Part shown: positions 8,979-16,101 of the stretch, piece by piece | How the letters are laid out: the number at the start of each line of letters is the position of its first letter | Position numbering within the stretch: position 1 is the first letter of the stretch | Assembly: GCF_000146345.1 (NCBI RefSeq) | Contig: NZ_GL397071.1 | Coordinates: forward strand, 1,151,948 to 1,215,947 | Reading direction: 5' to 3' | DNA: 64,000 nt | Source of the DNA: Peptoniphilus duerdenii ATCC BAA-1640 | GTDB taxonomy: Bacteria > Bacillota > Clostridia > Tissierellales > Peptoniphilaceae | Notes under the pieces: model-generated | Database searches by the model: none | Told to the model about the DNA's origin: nothing | What the model saw: only the letters and a program-made list of their open reading frames with translations | Program-made: the position numbers and the translations under genes

Positions 8979-9705
8979 TGAGAGTTTAAAAAATTTAGAA
9001 AAAATTGAAAAGGTTGATGTGGCTAAGAAAACCATCAAGGATCTTCCAATAGAAGATCGTCCACAGGAAAAACTATTTGCGGAAGGAGAAGCATCTCTTT
9101 CCAATGCAGAGTTAATCGCCCTTATAATTAGGACTGGCACGAAAGAAGAAACTGCTGTGGAACTTTGTCAAAAACTTTTAAATGCCTATGGTGGAATCGG
9201 TGAGCTTACGAAACTTCGTCCATCGGATATCATGAAGATCAAGGGGTTTGGACCTAGCAAGGCTGCTATGGTATCTGCAGCTCTTGAACTAGCAAGACGA
9301 ATATCTACAGTTTCTAAATTTGAAAAACTCCTTCTAAATAATCCAATGGCAATCTATGAATTTCTAAGCCCGCAGATGAGCCATCTTCCATACGAATCAT
9401 TCCGTGTACTTTCACTTGATACAAAGAAATGTCTCATAAAATCTAGTGAAATTTCTAAAGGAACATTGGATGCGACTGTGGTCCATCCGAGGGAAGTATT
9501 TAGAGAAGCTATCGAAGTAAATGCACATTCAATCATCATAAGCCACAATCATCCATCGGGAGATCCTGTTCCTTCTCAAAAGGATAGAGATATCACAAAC
9601 ATACTTTTAAAAGCTGGAGATATTTTAAACATAGAACTTGTGGATCATATTGTAATCGGAAGAGGAAAGTACTTCAGTTTTAGAGAAGAGGGGATTTTAT
9701 TTTGA
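8968..9705 (+). CDS. radC: RadC family JAB-domain protein
   Basis: 245 residues. The N-terminal helix-hairpin-helix region (...LTKLRPSDIMKIKGFGPSKAAMVSAALELARR) is followed by a JAB/MPN metalloprotease-like domain with SHNHPSGDPVPSQKD. The His-x-His and Asp zinc ligands and an upstream Glu are all present. Named after a DNA repair locus in E. coli, but its biochemical role is unresolved. Commonly found next to maf in Firmicutes, as here. Confidence 0.92.
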   Translation: MEFNESLKNLEKIEKVDVAKKTIKDLPIEDRPQEKLFAEGEASLSNAELIALIIRTGTKEETAVELCQKLLNAYGGIGELTKLRPSDIMKIKGFGPSKAAMVSAALELARRISTVSKFEKLLLNNPMAIYEFLSPQMSHLPYESFRVLSLDTKKCLIKSSEISKGTLDATVVHPREVFREAIEVNAHSIIISHNHPSGDPVPSQKDRDITNILLKAGDILNIELVDHIVIGRGKYFSFREEGILF

Positions 9706-10739
9706 TTTACATTGACTCAAAATCTGAACAAATTTTTATATATAGAGATAGGCTCGAAGAAATATTTGAATTTGGAGAGAAAAATATCCTAGATAATATT
9801 TATTTGGGAAGGGTAGTGGAATACAATTCGTCCCTAGAAGCCTACTTCGTGGATATTGGAAGGACCAAGGTCTATCTCAAGAAGAGTGACTCTGGTCCTT
9901 TAAATATAGGTAGTAAGACTCTCCTACAGATAAGTAAAATGACAGAAGATAAATTTCCAAAGGCGGTGGTGGACTTCACCATTCCGGGAAGGTACATGGT
10001 TAAAATAGGAGGAGAAAATAAATTTTCTAAGAAATTATCCAAAGAAGAAGTAGAAGATTTAAAGAAATATAGTTTTGAAGGAGTGCTCTTTAGAACGGAA
10101 GCTAAATCTGCCACAGAAGAAGAACTTTTAAATGAATATGAAAAAATTAACTCCATCTACAATATGGTAGGTTATGAAAAAGATTTTGAACCTGCACCTA
10201 GACTTTTATACAGAAGAGATGTGGTGGATGAAGTGGTAGGTCGCTATGACGAAGACATCATAACAAACGACAGAGAAATCTACAAAAAATATAAAAATAA
10301 TTACAAAATCGAATATGACAAGAATTTTGAAATCAAGTATTCGAAGATTTATCTCGATTATTTAAAATTATTTGAAGAAAAAGTTGAACTGAAATCCGGT
10401 GGAAATATCGTAATAGAAGACACCACAGCCTTAACAGTCATAGATGTAAATTCTGATAAAAATTGGGATACTAGCATGAAAAATTTAGCTTTATCGACCA
10501 ACAGAGAAGCCATAGAAGAGATTATGTGGCAAGTAAAACTTAGAAATATCTCTGGAATAATCATTGTTGATTTTATAAATATGAAGGACCAAAAAGATAG
10601 GGAAAAGATTCTAAACTTTGCGAAAAAATTAAATAGCACAATGAATCTAAAACTTAGCATCCACGGATTTACAAAACTGGGATTACTCGAAATTTCTAGA
10701 CAGAACATGGGAGAAAGAAGAAAGTTCGATGAAGTATAA
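9702..10739 (+). CDS. rng: ribonuclease E/G family protein, short form
   Basis: 345 residues beginning with TTG inside the radC stop codon (TTGA). The N-terminal S1 RNA-binding domain has IYLGRVVEYNSSLEAYFVDIG. The metal-binding catalytic Asp pair typical of RNase E/G is present in TALTVIDVNSD and GIIIVDFINM, and the family's GFTKLGLLEISRQ follows. The protein stops right after that segment. It therefore lacks the CPxC 'Zn-link' and the small C-terminal domain that hold E. coli RNase E/G dimers together, being ~140 residues shorter than E. coli RNase G. Predicted to cleave rRNA precursors and mRNA. Confidence 0.85.
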   Translation: MIYIDSKSEQIFIYRDRLEEIFEFGEKNILDNIYLGRVVEYNSSLEAYFVDIGRTKVYLKKSDSGPLNIGSKTLLQISKMTEDKFPKAVVDFTIPGRYMVKIGGENKFSKKLSKEEVEDLKKYSFEGVLFRTEAKSATEEELLNEYEKINSIYNMVGYEKDFEPAPRLLYRRDVVDEVVGRYDEDIITNDREIYKKYKNNYKIEYDKNFEIKYSKIYLDYLKLFEEKVELKSGGNIVIEDTTALTVIDVNSDKNWDTSMKNLALSTNREAIEEIMWQVKLRNISGIIIVDFINMKDQKDREKILNFAKKLNSTMNLKLSIHGFTKLGLLEISRQNMGERRKFDEV

Positions 10740-11787
10740 AAAAATTGTAAAGGCTAAATTTATAAGAAAACTCAATCGTTTTACGGCGGAAGTGGAATTA
10801 GATGGAGAGATAAAACTCGCCCATCTTCCGACCACTGCAAGACTGAGAGAACTTTTGATTCCGAAAGCGACCTGCTACTTGGAGGAAGCTACAAATAAAA
10901 ATAGAAAGACTCCCTACACAATTACATCCATAGTTAAAAATGGTGAGATTTTAAATATTGTCTCCACAGTTGCCAATGATTTGGTCTATAACTCCATAGT
11001 AAATGGAGAAATCCTAAGCAATTTAAAGATAAAAGACTTGAAGAAGGAAGTTAAATTTTCTCATTCTAGATTTGACATGGGATTTACGACAGAAGATGGG
11101 AAAGAAGGATTTATAGAGGTAAAATCTGTAAATTTAAAGAGAAATAATATCGCTATGTTTCCGGGCTCACCGACACAAAGGGGAAGAAAACATCTAAAAG
11201 AGCTATCTCATGCGAAAAGAGAAGGAAAGATTGCTGTCCTTGTCATAGTAGTACTTTTTGAAGAGATGGACTACTTCACTGCAAATATTGCAACGGATCC
11301 GGAATGGTCAAAGGAGCTCTTAAATTCAATCGGTGAAGGTGTAGAAATATATGCTTACAACTCCAAGGTAAAAGAAGATTCGATAGAGATAAAAGAAGAA
11401 GTGAAAGTAGATCTAGGATATTCAATAGAAAAAGGCGATGAAAAAAATAAATTTCTATTTAAAAAAGATGAAGATGTCCTAGGAAGTTTTAAACTTACAA
11501 AAGTAAAAGAGGCTTTAGAAAATAATTTTACAAGAAATGAAGCTGAAGATTATCTACTACTCTCAGAAGTAGAAATATTAGATAAATCTGAAAAATCAGT
11601 TGAACTTGTGATTTCATTTGTAGAACAGTTAACTTCAGATAAGAAACTCGATATTTTAAAGATTGAAACAAAAGAAAATGATAGAGATAAATTTTTAGAA
11701 AAAATACTTATAAAAATCGGATATGAAGAATTAAATTTAAAGGATAATAGTAGCAGAAAAATATTTAAAAAATTTGTCGATAAATAG
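10729..11787 (+). CDS. sfsA: SfsA family nuclease with C-terminal extension
   Basis: The first ~230 residues match SfsA: HLPTTARLRELLIPKA, FIEVKSVNL (the catalytic E-x-K of the PD-(D/E)XK-like fold) and FPGSPTQRGRKHLKEL. SfsA has been described as a sugar-fermentation regulator and as a DNA/RNA-binding nuclease. The family is usually ~230 residues; here 120 more follow after a charged linker. The extra domain (residues ~255-352) has a strand-helix pattern and a closing KIGYEELNL that resemble a degenerate GNAT C terminus; that reading is tentative. Overlaps the RNase G gene by 11 bases. Confidence 0.85.
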   Translation: MKYKKIVKAKFIRKLNRFTAEVELDGEIKLAHLPTTARLRELLIPKATCYLEEATNKNRKTPYTITSIVKNGEILNIVSTVANDLVYNSIVNGEILSNLKIKDLKKEVKFSHSRFDMGFTTEDGKEGFIEVKSVNLKRNNIAMFPGSPTQRGRKHLKELSHAKREGKIAVLVIVVLFEEMDYFTANIATDPEWSKELLNSIGEGVEIYAYNSKVKEDSIEIKEEVKVDLGYSIEKGDEKNKFLFKKDEDVLGSFKLTKVKEALENNFTRNEAEDYLLLSEVEILDKSEKSVELVISFVEQLTSDKKLDILKIETKENDRDKFLEKILIKIGYEELNLKDNSSRKIFKKFVDK

Positions 11788-11801
11788 ATTATCGTTTACT
11801 A

Positions 11802-11829
11802 TTGACTTTAATTCTCAATATGATACTAT
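11802..11829 (+). promoter_or_regulatory. sigma-A-type promoter of the TetR gene
   Basis: TTGACT (11802-11807), a 16-base gap and TACTAT (11824-11829). The flanking TCTCAATAT (11813-11821) and ATATGTTGAGA further down form an inverted repeat that could be the TetR protein's own operator; the operator idea is inference. Confidence 0.5.
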
Positions 11830-11863
11830 ATTAAATAGAAGAATATGTTGAGAGGAGAATGGT

Positions 11864-12433
11864 ATGAAAGACGAAATAACTGAATCTATAATAGAATGTG
11901 GAAAAAATGAATTTCTTGAAAATGGATTTGAAAAAGCATCTTTACAAGAAATTTGTAAAAAATCAAATATAACTACTGGAGCATTTTATAGAAGATTTAA
12001 ATCCAAGACCGACCTCTTCGAAACTATCGTATCTCCGTCAGTACTCTCAGTTAAGAATTTGGTTTCATCTCCAAACGATGATGTGCCAACCTTTATAAGA
12101 AAAGTTTTGAATGGCAATCAAGATGAGGACACACTACTTAACTTCTTTGAACACAGAGATAATATTATTCTTTTATTAAATGCTGCAGAAGGCACAAAGT
12201 ACGCGGAATTTTTCCATAATGTAGCTAAATCTATGTCAGATGTTGCTTATAAATACCTATCTTCAATGGAAGAAGCACATGAAATATCAGAAGAAGAACT
12301 ACATATCTTTATGTCTAGCTACTTACAAGCTATATTTGAAGCGGTAGTACACGCACAAAATAAAGACGAATACAGAACTTATGTAGAAAATCTAAATAAA
12401 TTTTATAATTGGGAAAAGATTTTAACAGACTAA
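11864..12433 (+). CDS. TetR/AcrR family transcriptional regulator
   Basis: 189 residues. The N-terminal helix-turn-helix (residues ~22-45) reads ASLQEICKKSNITTGAFYRR followed by FKSKTDLF, the classic TetR signature. The remainder is an all-helical ligand-binding/dimer domain. Ribosome site GAGAGGAG before the ATG. No efflux pump lies next to it; the following gene is gpmA with its own ribosome site. Ligand unknown. Confidence 0.88.
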   Translation: MKDEITESIIECGKNEFLENGFEKASLQEICKKSNITTGAFYRRFKSKTDLFETIVSPSVLSVKNLVSSPNDDVPTFIRKVLNGNQDEDTLLNFFEHRDNIILLLNAAEGTKYAEFFHNVAKSMSDVAYKYLSSMEEAHEISEEELHIFMSSYLQAIFEAVVHAQNKDEYRTYVENLNKFYNWEKILTD

Positions 12434-12490
12434 CTTTGACAAGCCTATTTTAATATGTCAAAATGAAACTAGAATATTTTGGAGGTCAAA

Positions 12491-13174
12491 ATGAAGTTAG
12501 TATTATTAAGACATGGACAAAGCGAGTGGAACAAACTAAATCTATTCACTGGATGGAAAGATGTAGATCTTTCAGAAAAAGGAGTAGAAGAAGCTAAATC
12601 TGCAGGAAGAAAATTAAAAGAAGCTGGTATCGAATTTGATATCGCCTACACTTCATACTTAAAAAGAGCCATAAAGACATTAAATATCGCTCTTGAAGAG
12701 ATGGATAGTCTCTATATAGAAACTGTTAAAACCTGGAGATTAAACGAAAGACATTACGGCGCACTACAAGGACTAAATAAAAAAGAAACAGCAGAAAAAT
12801 ACGGTGATGAGCAAGTGCATATCTGGAGAAGGTCTTTTGATATAGCACCACCACTTATGGACAAAGACGATGAAAATTCAGCTCACAGGGATAAAAAATA
12901 CAGAGATTTTCCACAAGATGTAATCCCAGATGGAGAAAGTCTAAAGCTAACTTTGGAGAGAACATTGCCATTTTTTATGGATGAGATTGGACCAAGTTTA
13001 ATCGCTGGCAAAAATGTGCTAGTGGCAGCCCACGGCAATAGTTTAAGATCCATCACAAAATACATTGAAAATATCTCCGACGAAGAGATAACTTCTGTTG
13101 AAATCGCGACAGGAGAACCAATCGTATATACACTAGATGAAAATTTAAAAATAATAAAAAAAGAAATTCTATAA
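12491..13174 (+). CDS. gpmA: 2,3-bisphosphoglycerate-dependent phosphoglycerate mutase
   Basis: Interconverts 3- and 2-phosphoglycerate in glycolysis. 227 residues, the normal length. Catalytic phospho-His in [12 protein letters not shown] (His8), substrate segment [13 protein letters not shown] with the acid Glu, and the second catalytic His in [10 protein letters not shown]. An upstream in-frame TTG exists, but GGAGG at 12481-12485 sits ideally before the ATG at 12491, so that start is chosen. Confidence 0.95.
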   Translation: MKLVLLRHGQSEWNKLNLFTGWKDVDLSEKGVEEAKSAGRKLKEAGIEFDIAYTSYLKRAIKTLNIALEEMDSLYIETVKTWRLNERHYGALQGLNKKETAEKYGDEQVHIWRRSFDIAPPLMDKDDENSAHRDKKYRDFPQDVIPDGESLKLTLERTLPFFMDEIGPSLIAGKNVLVAAHGNSLRSITKYIENISDEEITSVEIATGEPIVYTLDENLKIIKKEIL

Positions 13175-13185
13175 TATAAAATATA

Positions 13186-13217
13186 AACCAAAGGTAAATT
13201 TATCTTTGGTTTTTTAT
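13186..13217 (+). terminator. hairpin terminator of gpmA
   Basis: AACCAAAGGTAAA...ATCTTTGGTTTTTTAT: an 8-base AACCAAAG/CTTTGGTT stem followed by T6. Confidence 0.8.
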
Positions 13218-13306
13218 TTGGAAAGACATGAATTTTTAGAAAAGCATAAATTTAATATAATAACTAAAGTATCGTAAAATTCCTTTAAATCATTTCTTTT
13301 CTGTAT

Positions 13307-13312
13307 TATAAT
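13307..13312 (+). promoter_or_regulatory. -10 box close to the PAP2 start codon
   Basis: TATAAT at 13307-13312 with the ATG at 13320, leaving 7 bases; TTTAAA at 13284-13289 is a possible -35 box. No Shine-Dalgarno site is present, suggesting a leaderless mRNA. Confidence 0.5.
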
Positions 13313-13319
13313 AAAAGTA

Positions 13320-13847
13320 ATGGGTAAATTTATAAAAAAGTTCGATTCTCTTATTATAGAGATGCTTAACAAGAAGATTAAATGTTCCTTCTTGGACATT
13401 TTCTTTAAAAATTTTACAAACATATGTGGTCCAGTATTTCTAACGATAATGACGGCTTTACTAATACTTATTTCTAGTACGAGAAATATGGGACTTCAGC
13501 TTGGGTCAATGCTCATTATAAACGGAATCGTGGTCCATATAATAAAGATCATAAGGAAGAGACCGAGACCCTACTGGGTAGATGAATTTATAAATACTTT
13601 GGGAATAGATCTAAATGATTATTCATTTCCATCTGGCCATACCAATGCAGCTTTTACAATATTTTTTGTACTTAAAAGCATATTTCCACAGTATCTATAT
13701 ATTTTTCTAATCTTTGCAATCCTTATGGCGATTTCAAGAGTGTATCTCGGAGTTCACTATCCAACGGACACGGTGGCAGGAGCATTCGTATCTTGGATAC
13801 TATACTTAATTCTATATGAGAAAATCAGAATCTTTATCGGAGGTTAA
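13320..13847 (+). CDS. PAP2 family lipid phosphatase
   Basis: 175 residues with several membrane helices. The three acid-phosphatase motifs are complete: KIIRKRPRP, FPSGHTNAAF and SRVYLGVHYPTDTVAG. Members dephosphorylate undecaprenyl diphosphate or phosphatidic-type lipids at the outer membrane face; undecaprenyl diphosphate recycling for cell wall synthesis is the likeliest role. A nitroreductase gene starts one base after its stop, with the ribosome site inside this gene's last codons. Confidence 0.88.
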   Translation: MGKFIKKFDSLIIEMLNKKIKCSFLDIFFKNFTNICGPVFLTIMTALLILISSTRNMGLQLGSMLIINGIVVHIIKIIRKRPRPYWVDEFINTLGIDLNDYSFPSGHTNAAFTIFFVLKSIFPQYLYIFLIFAILMAISRVYLGVHYPTDTVAGAFVSWILYLILYEKIRIFIGG

Positions 13848-13848
13848 T

Positions 13849-14631
13849 ATGTTACTTACAAACTTTTTAGAAAAGAGAAAATCAGTTAGAAACTTCACAG
13901 ACAAATCAGCTGACAGCGCAACTTTAGACAAAGTAAAATCAATAATCAAAAATTCAGAAGAAGAAAATTACATTCTTTTTGAAAATGGAAAGATCATCGC
14001 TAAGGGATTAGAAGGCAAGGCTGGATACAATAACACAATGATCGTTGCTCCACACTATATCGGTCTTTCTGTAAATGGAAGTACTGATGAAGATAGACTA
14101 AAGACTGGATACTATCTTGAAAAGATAAACACAGAACTTATAAGACTAGGTCTATCAACATGCTGGATCACAGTAGATAATGTAGATGATGCAACTTCAA
14201 AATCTGTTTTTGGAGAAGAAGGAGCTCACATCTCTTACCTAATCGCATTTGGATATCCAAAAGCTAGAAAACTTTTCGATCCTAAGACTCAAAGCGAAAG
14301 AAAACCTGTATCAGAAATAGTTTTCGTAGACGATTTCAACCATCCTGCAACAGCAGAAGATTTGGAACAATACGGAATTTTAAATATTATGTCTACAATT
14401 AGGTATGCGCCTAACTACATGAATTTACAACCATGGAGATTTTTAATAAAAGAATCTGCTATGGAACTTTTCATGGAAGAAAAATACGACAAAACTAAGA
14501 CACTAGTTGACTGTGGTGTAATAATGTATTACTTCGAAGAGCTTATGAAAGCTATGGGAAGAAAATCTACTTGGAATATAAAATTAGAAGAAGCTGAAGG
14601 TATGCTTAAAATAGCTACATTTACTATGTAA
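13849..14631 (+). CDS. nitroreductase family protein (TM1586-type)
   Basis: About 260 residues. The start at 13849 is chosen because GGAGGT (13839-13844) lies just before it; an upstream in-frame start inside the PAP2 gene has no such site. N-terminal FLEKRKSVRNFTD is the FMN/phosphate-binding opening of nitroreductases. The chain contains two half-repeats, the second with RYAPNYMNLQPWRFLI, the arrangement of the 'putative TM nitroreductase' group. Predicted FMN-dependent NAD(P)H oxidoreductase with unknown acceptor. Confidence 0.82.
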   Translation: MLLTNFLEKRKSVRNFTDKSADSATLDKVKSIIKNSEEENYILFENGKIIAKGLEGKAGYNNTMIVAPHYIGLSVNGSTDEDRLKTGYYLEKINTELIRLGLSTCWITVDNVDDATSKSVFGEEGAHISYLIAFGYPKARKLFDPKTQSERKPVSEIVFVDDFNHPATAEDLEQYGILNIMSTIRYAPNYMNLQPWRFLIKESAMELFMEEKYDKTKTLVDCGVIMYYFEELMKAMGRKSTWNIKLEEAEGMLKIATFTM

Positions 14632-14633
14632 TT

Positions 14634-14660
14634 AAAGAGACTTTATGTCTCTTTTTTTTG
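14634..14660 (+). terminator. hairpin terminator of nitroreductase gene
   Basis: AAAGAGACTTTATGTCTCTTTTTTTT: AAAGAGAC/GTCTCTTT stem, four-base loop and a T-run. Confidence 0.8.
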
Positions 14661-14709
14661 TAATAAAAATTTTAAGAAATTATTTTTTTACATCTGGTGA
14701 AAAATTCTA

Positions 14710-14738
14710 TTGACATGGTAATTTCTTATTGGTATTAT
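14710..14738 (+). promoter_or_regulatory. strong sigma-A promoter of the purine operon
   Basis: TTGACA (14710-14715), exactly 17 bases, TATTAT (14733-14738). Transcription should start around 14745, just before the riboswitch. Confidence 0.85.
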
Positions 14739-14747
14739 TGCATTAGA

Positions 14748-14889
14748 AAGTGCTCAAGAAATTTGAGCGAAAGAGTGCCTAGGGATCCGTACTATGTAAA
14801 GGACCAAGCGGCACAGTGCTATGCACTACACCGAAGGGACAAAAGCCCAGGAGGATAGGTTTCGCTGACCTATCTTTCTGGGCTCTTTT
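14748..14889 (+). ncRNA. ykkC-class riboswitch (PRPP-type, subtype 2b) with terminator
   Basis: Contains the ykkC landmarks GTGCCTAGGGATCCG (14775-14789), GGACC...GGCAC (14801-14814), the ACACCGAAGGGACAAAAGCCC block (14827-14847) and AGGAGG. An added 5' hairpin, GCTCA...TGAGC (14752-14768), is the extra P0 helix that distinguishes PRPP and ppGpp sensors from guanidine-I sensors. The downstream purine genes argue for PRPP. The 3' side of the aptamer (GCCCAGGAGGATAGGT) can pair with ACCTATCTTTCTGGGC, followed by TCTTTT (to ~14889), to form an intrinsic terminator. Ligand binding should therefore favour the aptamer and read-through. Confidence 0.85.
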
Positions 14890-14914
14890 AATGAAAAATT
14901 TTAAGGAGTGTATT

Positions 14915-15598
14915 ATGAAAACAATTTACGAAGGTAAGACAAAAAACGTTCTAGAATCAGAAGATGGAAAGATATTTTTAAAATTCAAAGATACCATGAC
15001 TGGCACAGATGGTGTATTTGATACAGGCGGAAATGAAGTAGCCGGATCTATCGAAGGAGCAGGTAGCGAATGCTTAAAAGTTTCCAAATTCTTCTTTGAA
15101 AAACTTCGTGAAAAAAATGTAAAGAGCCACTATGTTGACTCAGATTTAGAAAACAACTTAATGGAAGTTGAACCTATTACAATCTTTGGAAAGGGACTTG
15201 AAGTTATCACTAGATTTGTAGCAGTAGGATCATTTATAAGAAGATACGGAAGCTACATTGAAGAAGGAGCATCACTTCCAGGATACACAGAGATAACATT
15301 AAAAGATGATGATAGAAATGACCCACTAATCACAAAAGAAGGACTCGTAGATCTAAACATCTTAACAGCAGAAGAATATGACGAAATCGTAAGACAAAAT
15401 CTTGAAAATGCAAAGATCATAAGAGACATTCTTGAAGAAAAAGGACTTAAACTTTATGACATCAAACTAGAATACGGAAGAAGAAAAGAAAACGGAGAAA
15501 TAATTTTAATTGACGAAGTAAGTGGTGGAAACATGAGAGCATACAAAGATGGCAAGTACATCGAACCACTTGAACTTTCTAAATATCTAGGTATTTAA
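14915..15598 (+). CDS. purC: SAICAR synthetase
   Basis: Phosphoribosylaminoimidazole-succinocarboxamide synthase, joining aspartate to CAIR in purine synthesis. 227 residues. It begins IYEGKTKNV (ATP loop), with VITRFVAVGSFIRRYG and LIDEVSGGNMRAYKDG, the family signature near the C terminus. The open frame extends back through the riboswitch, but AAGGAG at 14903-14908 marks the ATG at 14915. First gene of purC-E-F-M-N-H. Confidence 0.95.
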   Translation: MKTIYEGKTKNVLESEDGKIFLKFKDTMTGTDGVFDTGGNEVAGSIEGAGSECLKVSKFFFEKLREKNVKSHYVDSDLENNLMEVEPITIFGKGLEVITRFVAVGSFIRRYGSYIEEGASLPGYTEITLKDDDRNDPLITKEGLVDLNILTAEEYDEIVRQNLENAKIIRDILEEKGLKLYDIKLEYGRRKENGEIILIDEVSGGNMRAYKDGKYIEPLELSKYLGI

Positions 15599-15621
15599 TT
15601 TATTAAAAGAACGGAGAAAGA

Positions 15622-16098
15622 ATGAGAGTTTCAGTTATTATGGGTTCTATTTCTGACAAAGAAATAGCTGACAAAGTAGTTAAGAAATTAAAATCATTTG
15701 ATATAGAAACAGAAGTTAAAGTAATCTCTGCTCACAGAGCTACTAAGCTTCTTGAAGAATATGTAAAATCTGCAGAAGAAGAATCAAAGGTATTCATAGG
15801 AATCGCAGGAAAAGCTGCTCATCTAAGCGGAGTTATTGCTGCCATGACCACAAGACCTGTAATTGGAATCCCAGTTAAAAGTTCTACTTTAGGTGGACTT
15901 GAAGCACTACTATCCACAGTAGAAATGCCTAGTGGAGTACCAGTAGCAACAGTTGCTATAAATGGCGGAGAAAATGCTGCTATACTAGCTGCAGAAATCC
16001 TAGCAGTTTCAGATGAAAATTTAAGAAACAAACTTAAACAAATGAAACTAGATATGGAAAAAAAGATTAAAGAAACTGAATATGTTTACGAGGATTAA
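15622..16098 (+). CDS. purE: N5-carboxyaminoimidazole ribonucleotide mutase
   Basis: 158 residues. VIMGSISDKEIADK at the N terminus and ISAHRATKLLEEY form the substrate pocket; AGKAAHLSGVIAAMTTRPVIGIP and STVEMPSGVPVATV complete the PurE fold. Converts the carboxylated AIR intermediate to CAIR; the partner purK is not in this window. Ribosome site GGAGAAAG before the ATG. The purF gene follows after three bases. Confidence 0.94.
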   Translation: MRVSVIMGSISDKEIADKVVKKLKSFDIETEVKVISAHRATKLLEEYVKSAEEESKVFIGIAGKAAHLSGVIAAMTTRPVIGIPVKSSTLGGLEALLSTVEMPSGVPVATVAINGGENAAILAAEILAVSDENLRNKLKQMKLDMEKKIKETEYVYED

Positions 16099-16101
16099 AA
16101 T

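Noticed and set aside
12437-12463. TTTGACA...TGTCAAA inverted repeat upstream of gpmA as a CtsR site
   Set aside because: CtsR sites are direct heptad repeats with a 3-base gap; here the copies are inverted and ~14 bases apart, and may just reflect a -35 box.
12479-12490. gpmA start at TTG 12479
   Set aside because: It overlaps the GGAGG that serves the ATG at 12491; the family begins MKLVLLRHG.
14748-14889. Guanidine-I riboswitch
   Set aside because: The ykkC core matches, but the extra 5' helix and the purine genes downstream fit the PRPP subtype better; no guanidine exporter or carboxylase is nearby.
14816-14914. N-terminal extension of purC through the riboswitch
   Set aside because: The open frame is accidental; the added residues match no SAICAR synthetase, and AAGGAG marks the ATG at 14915.
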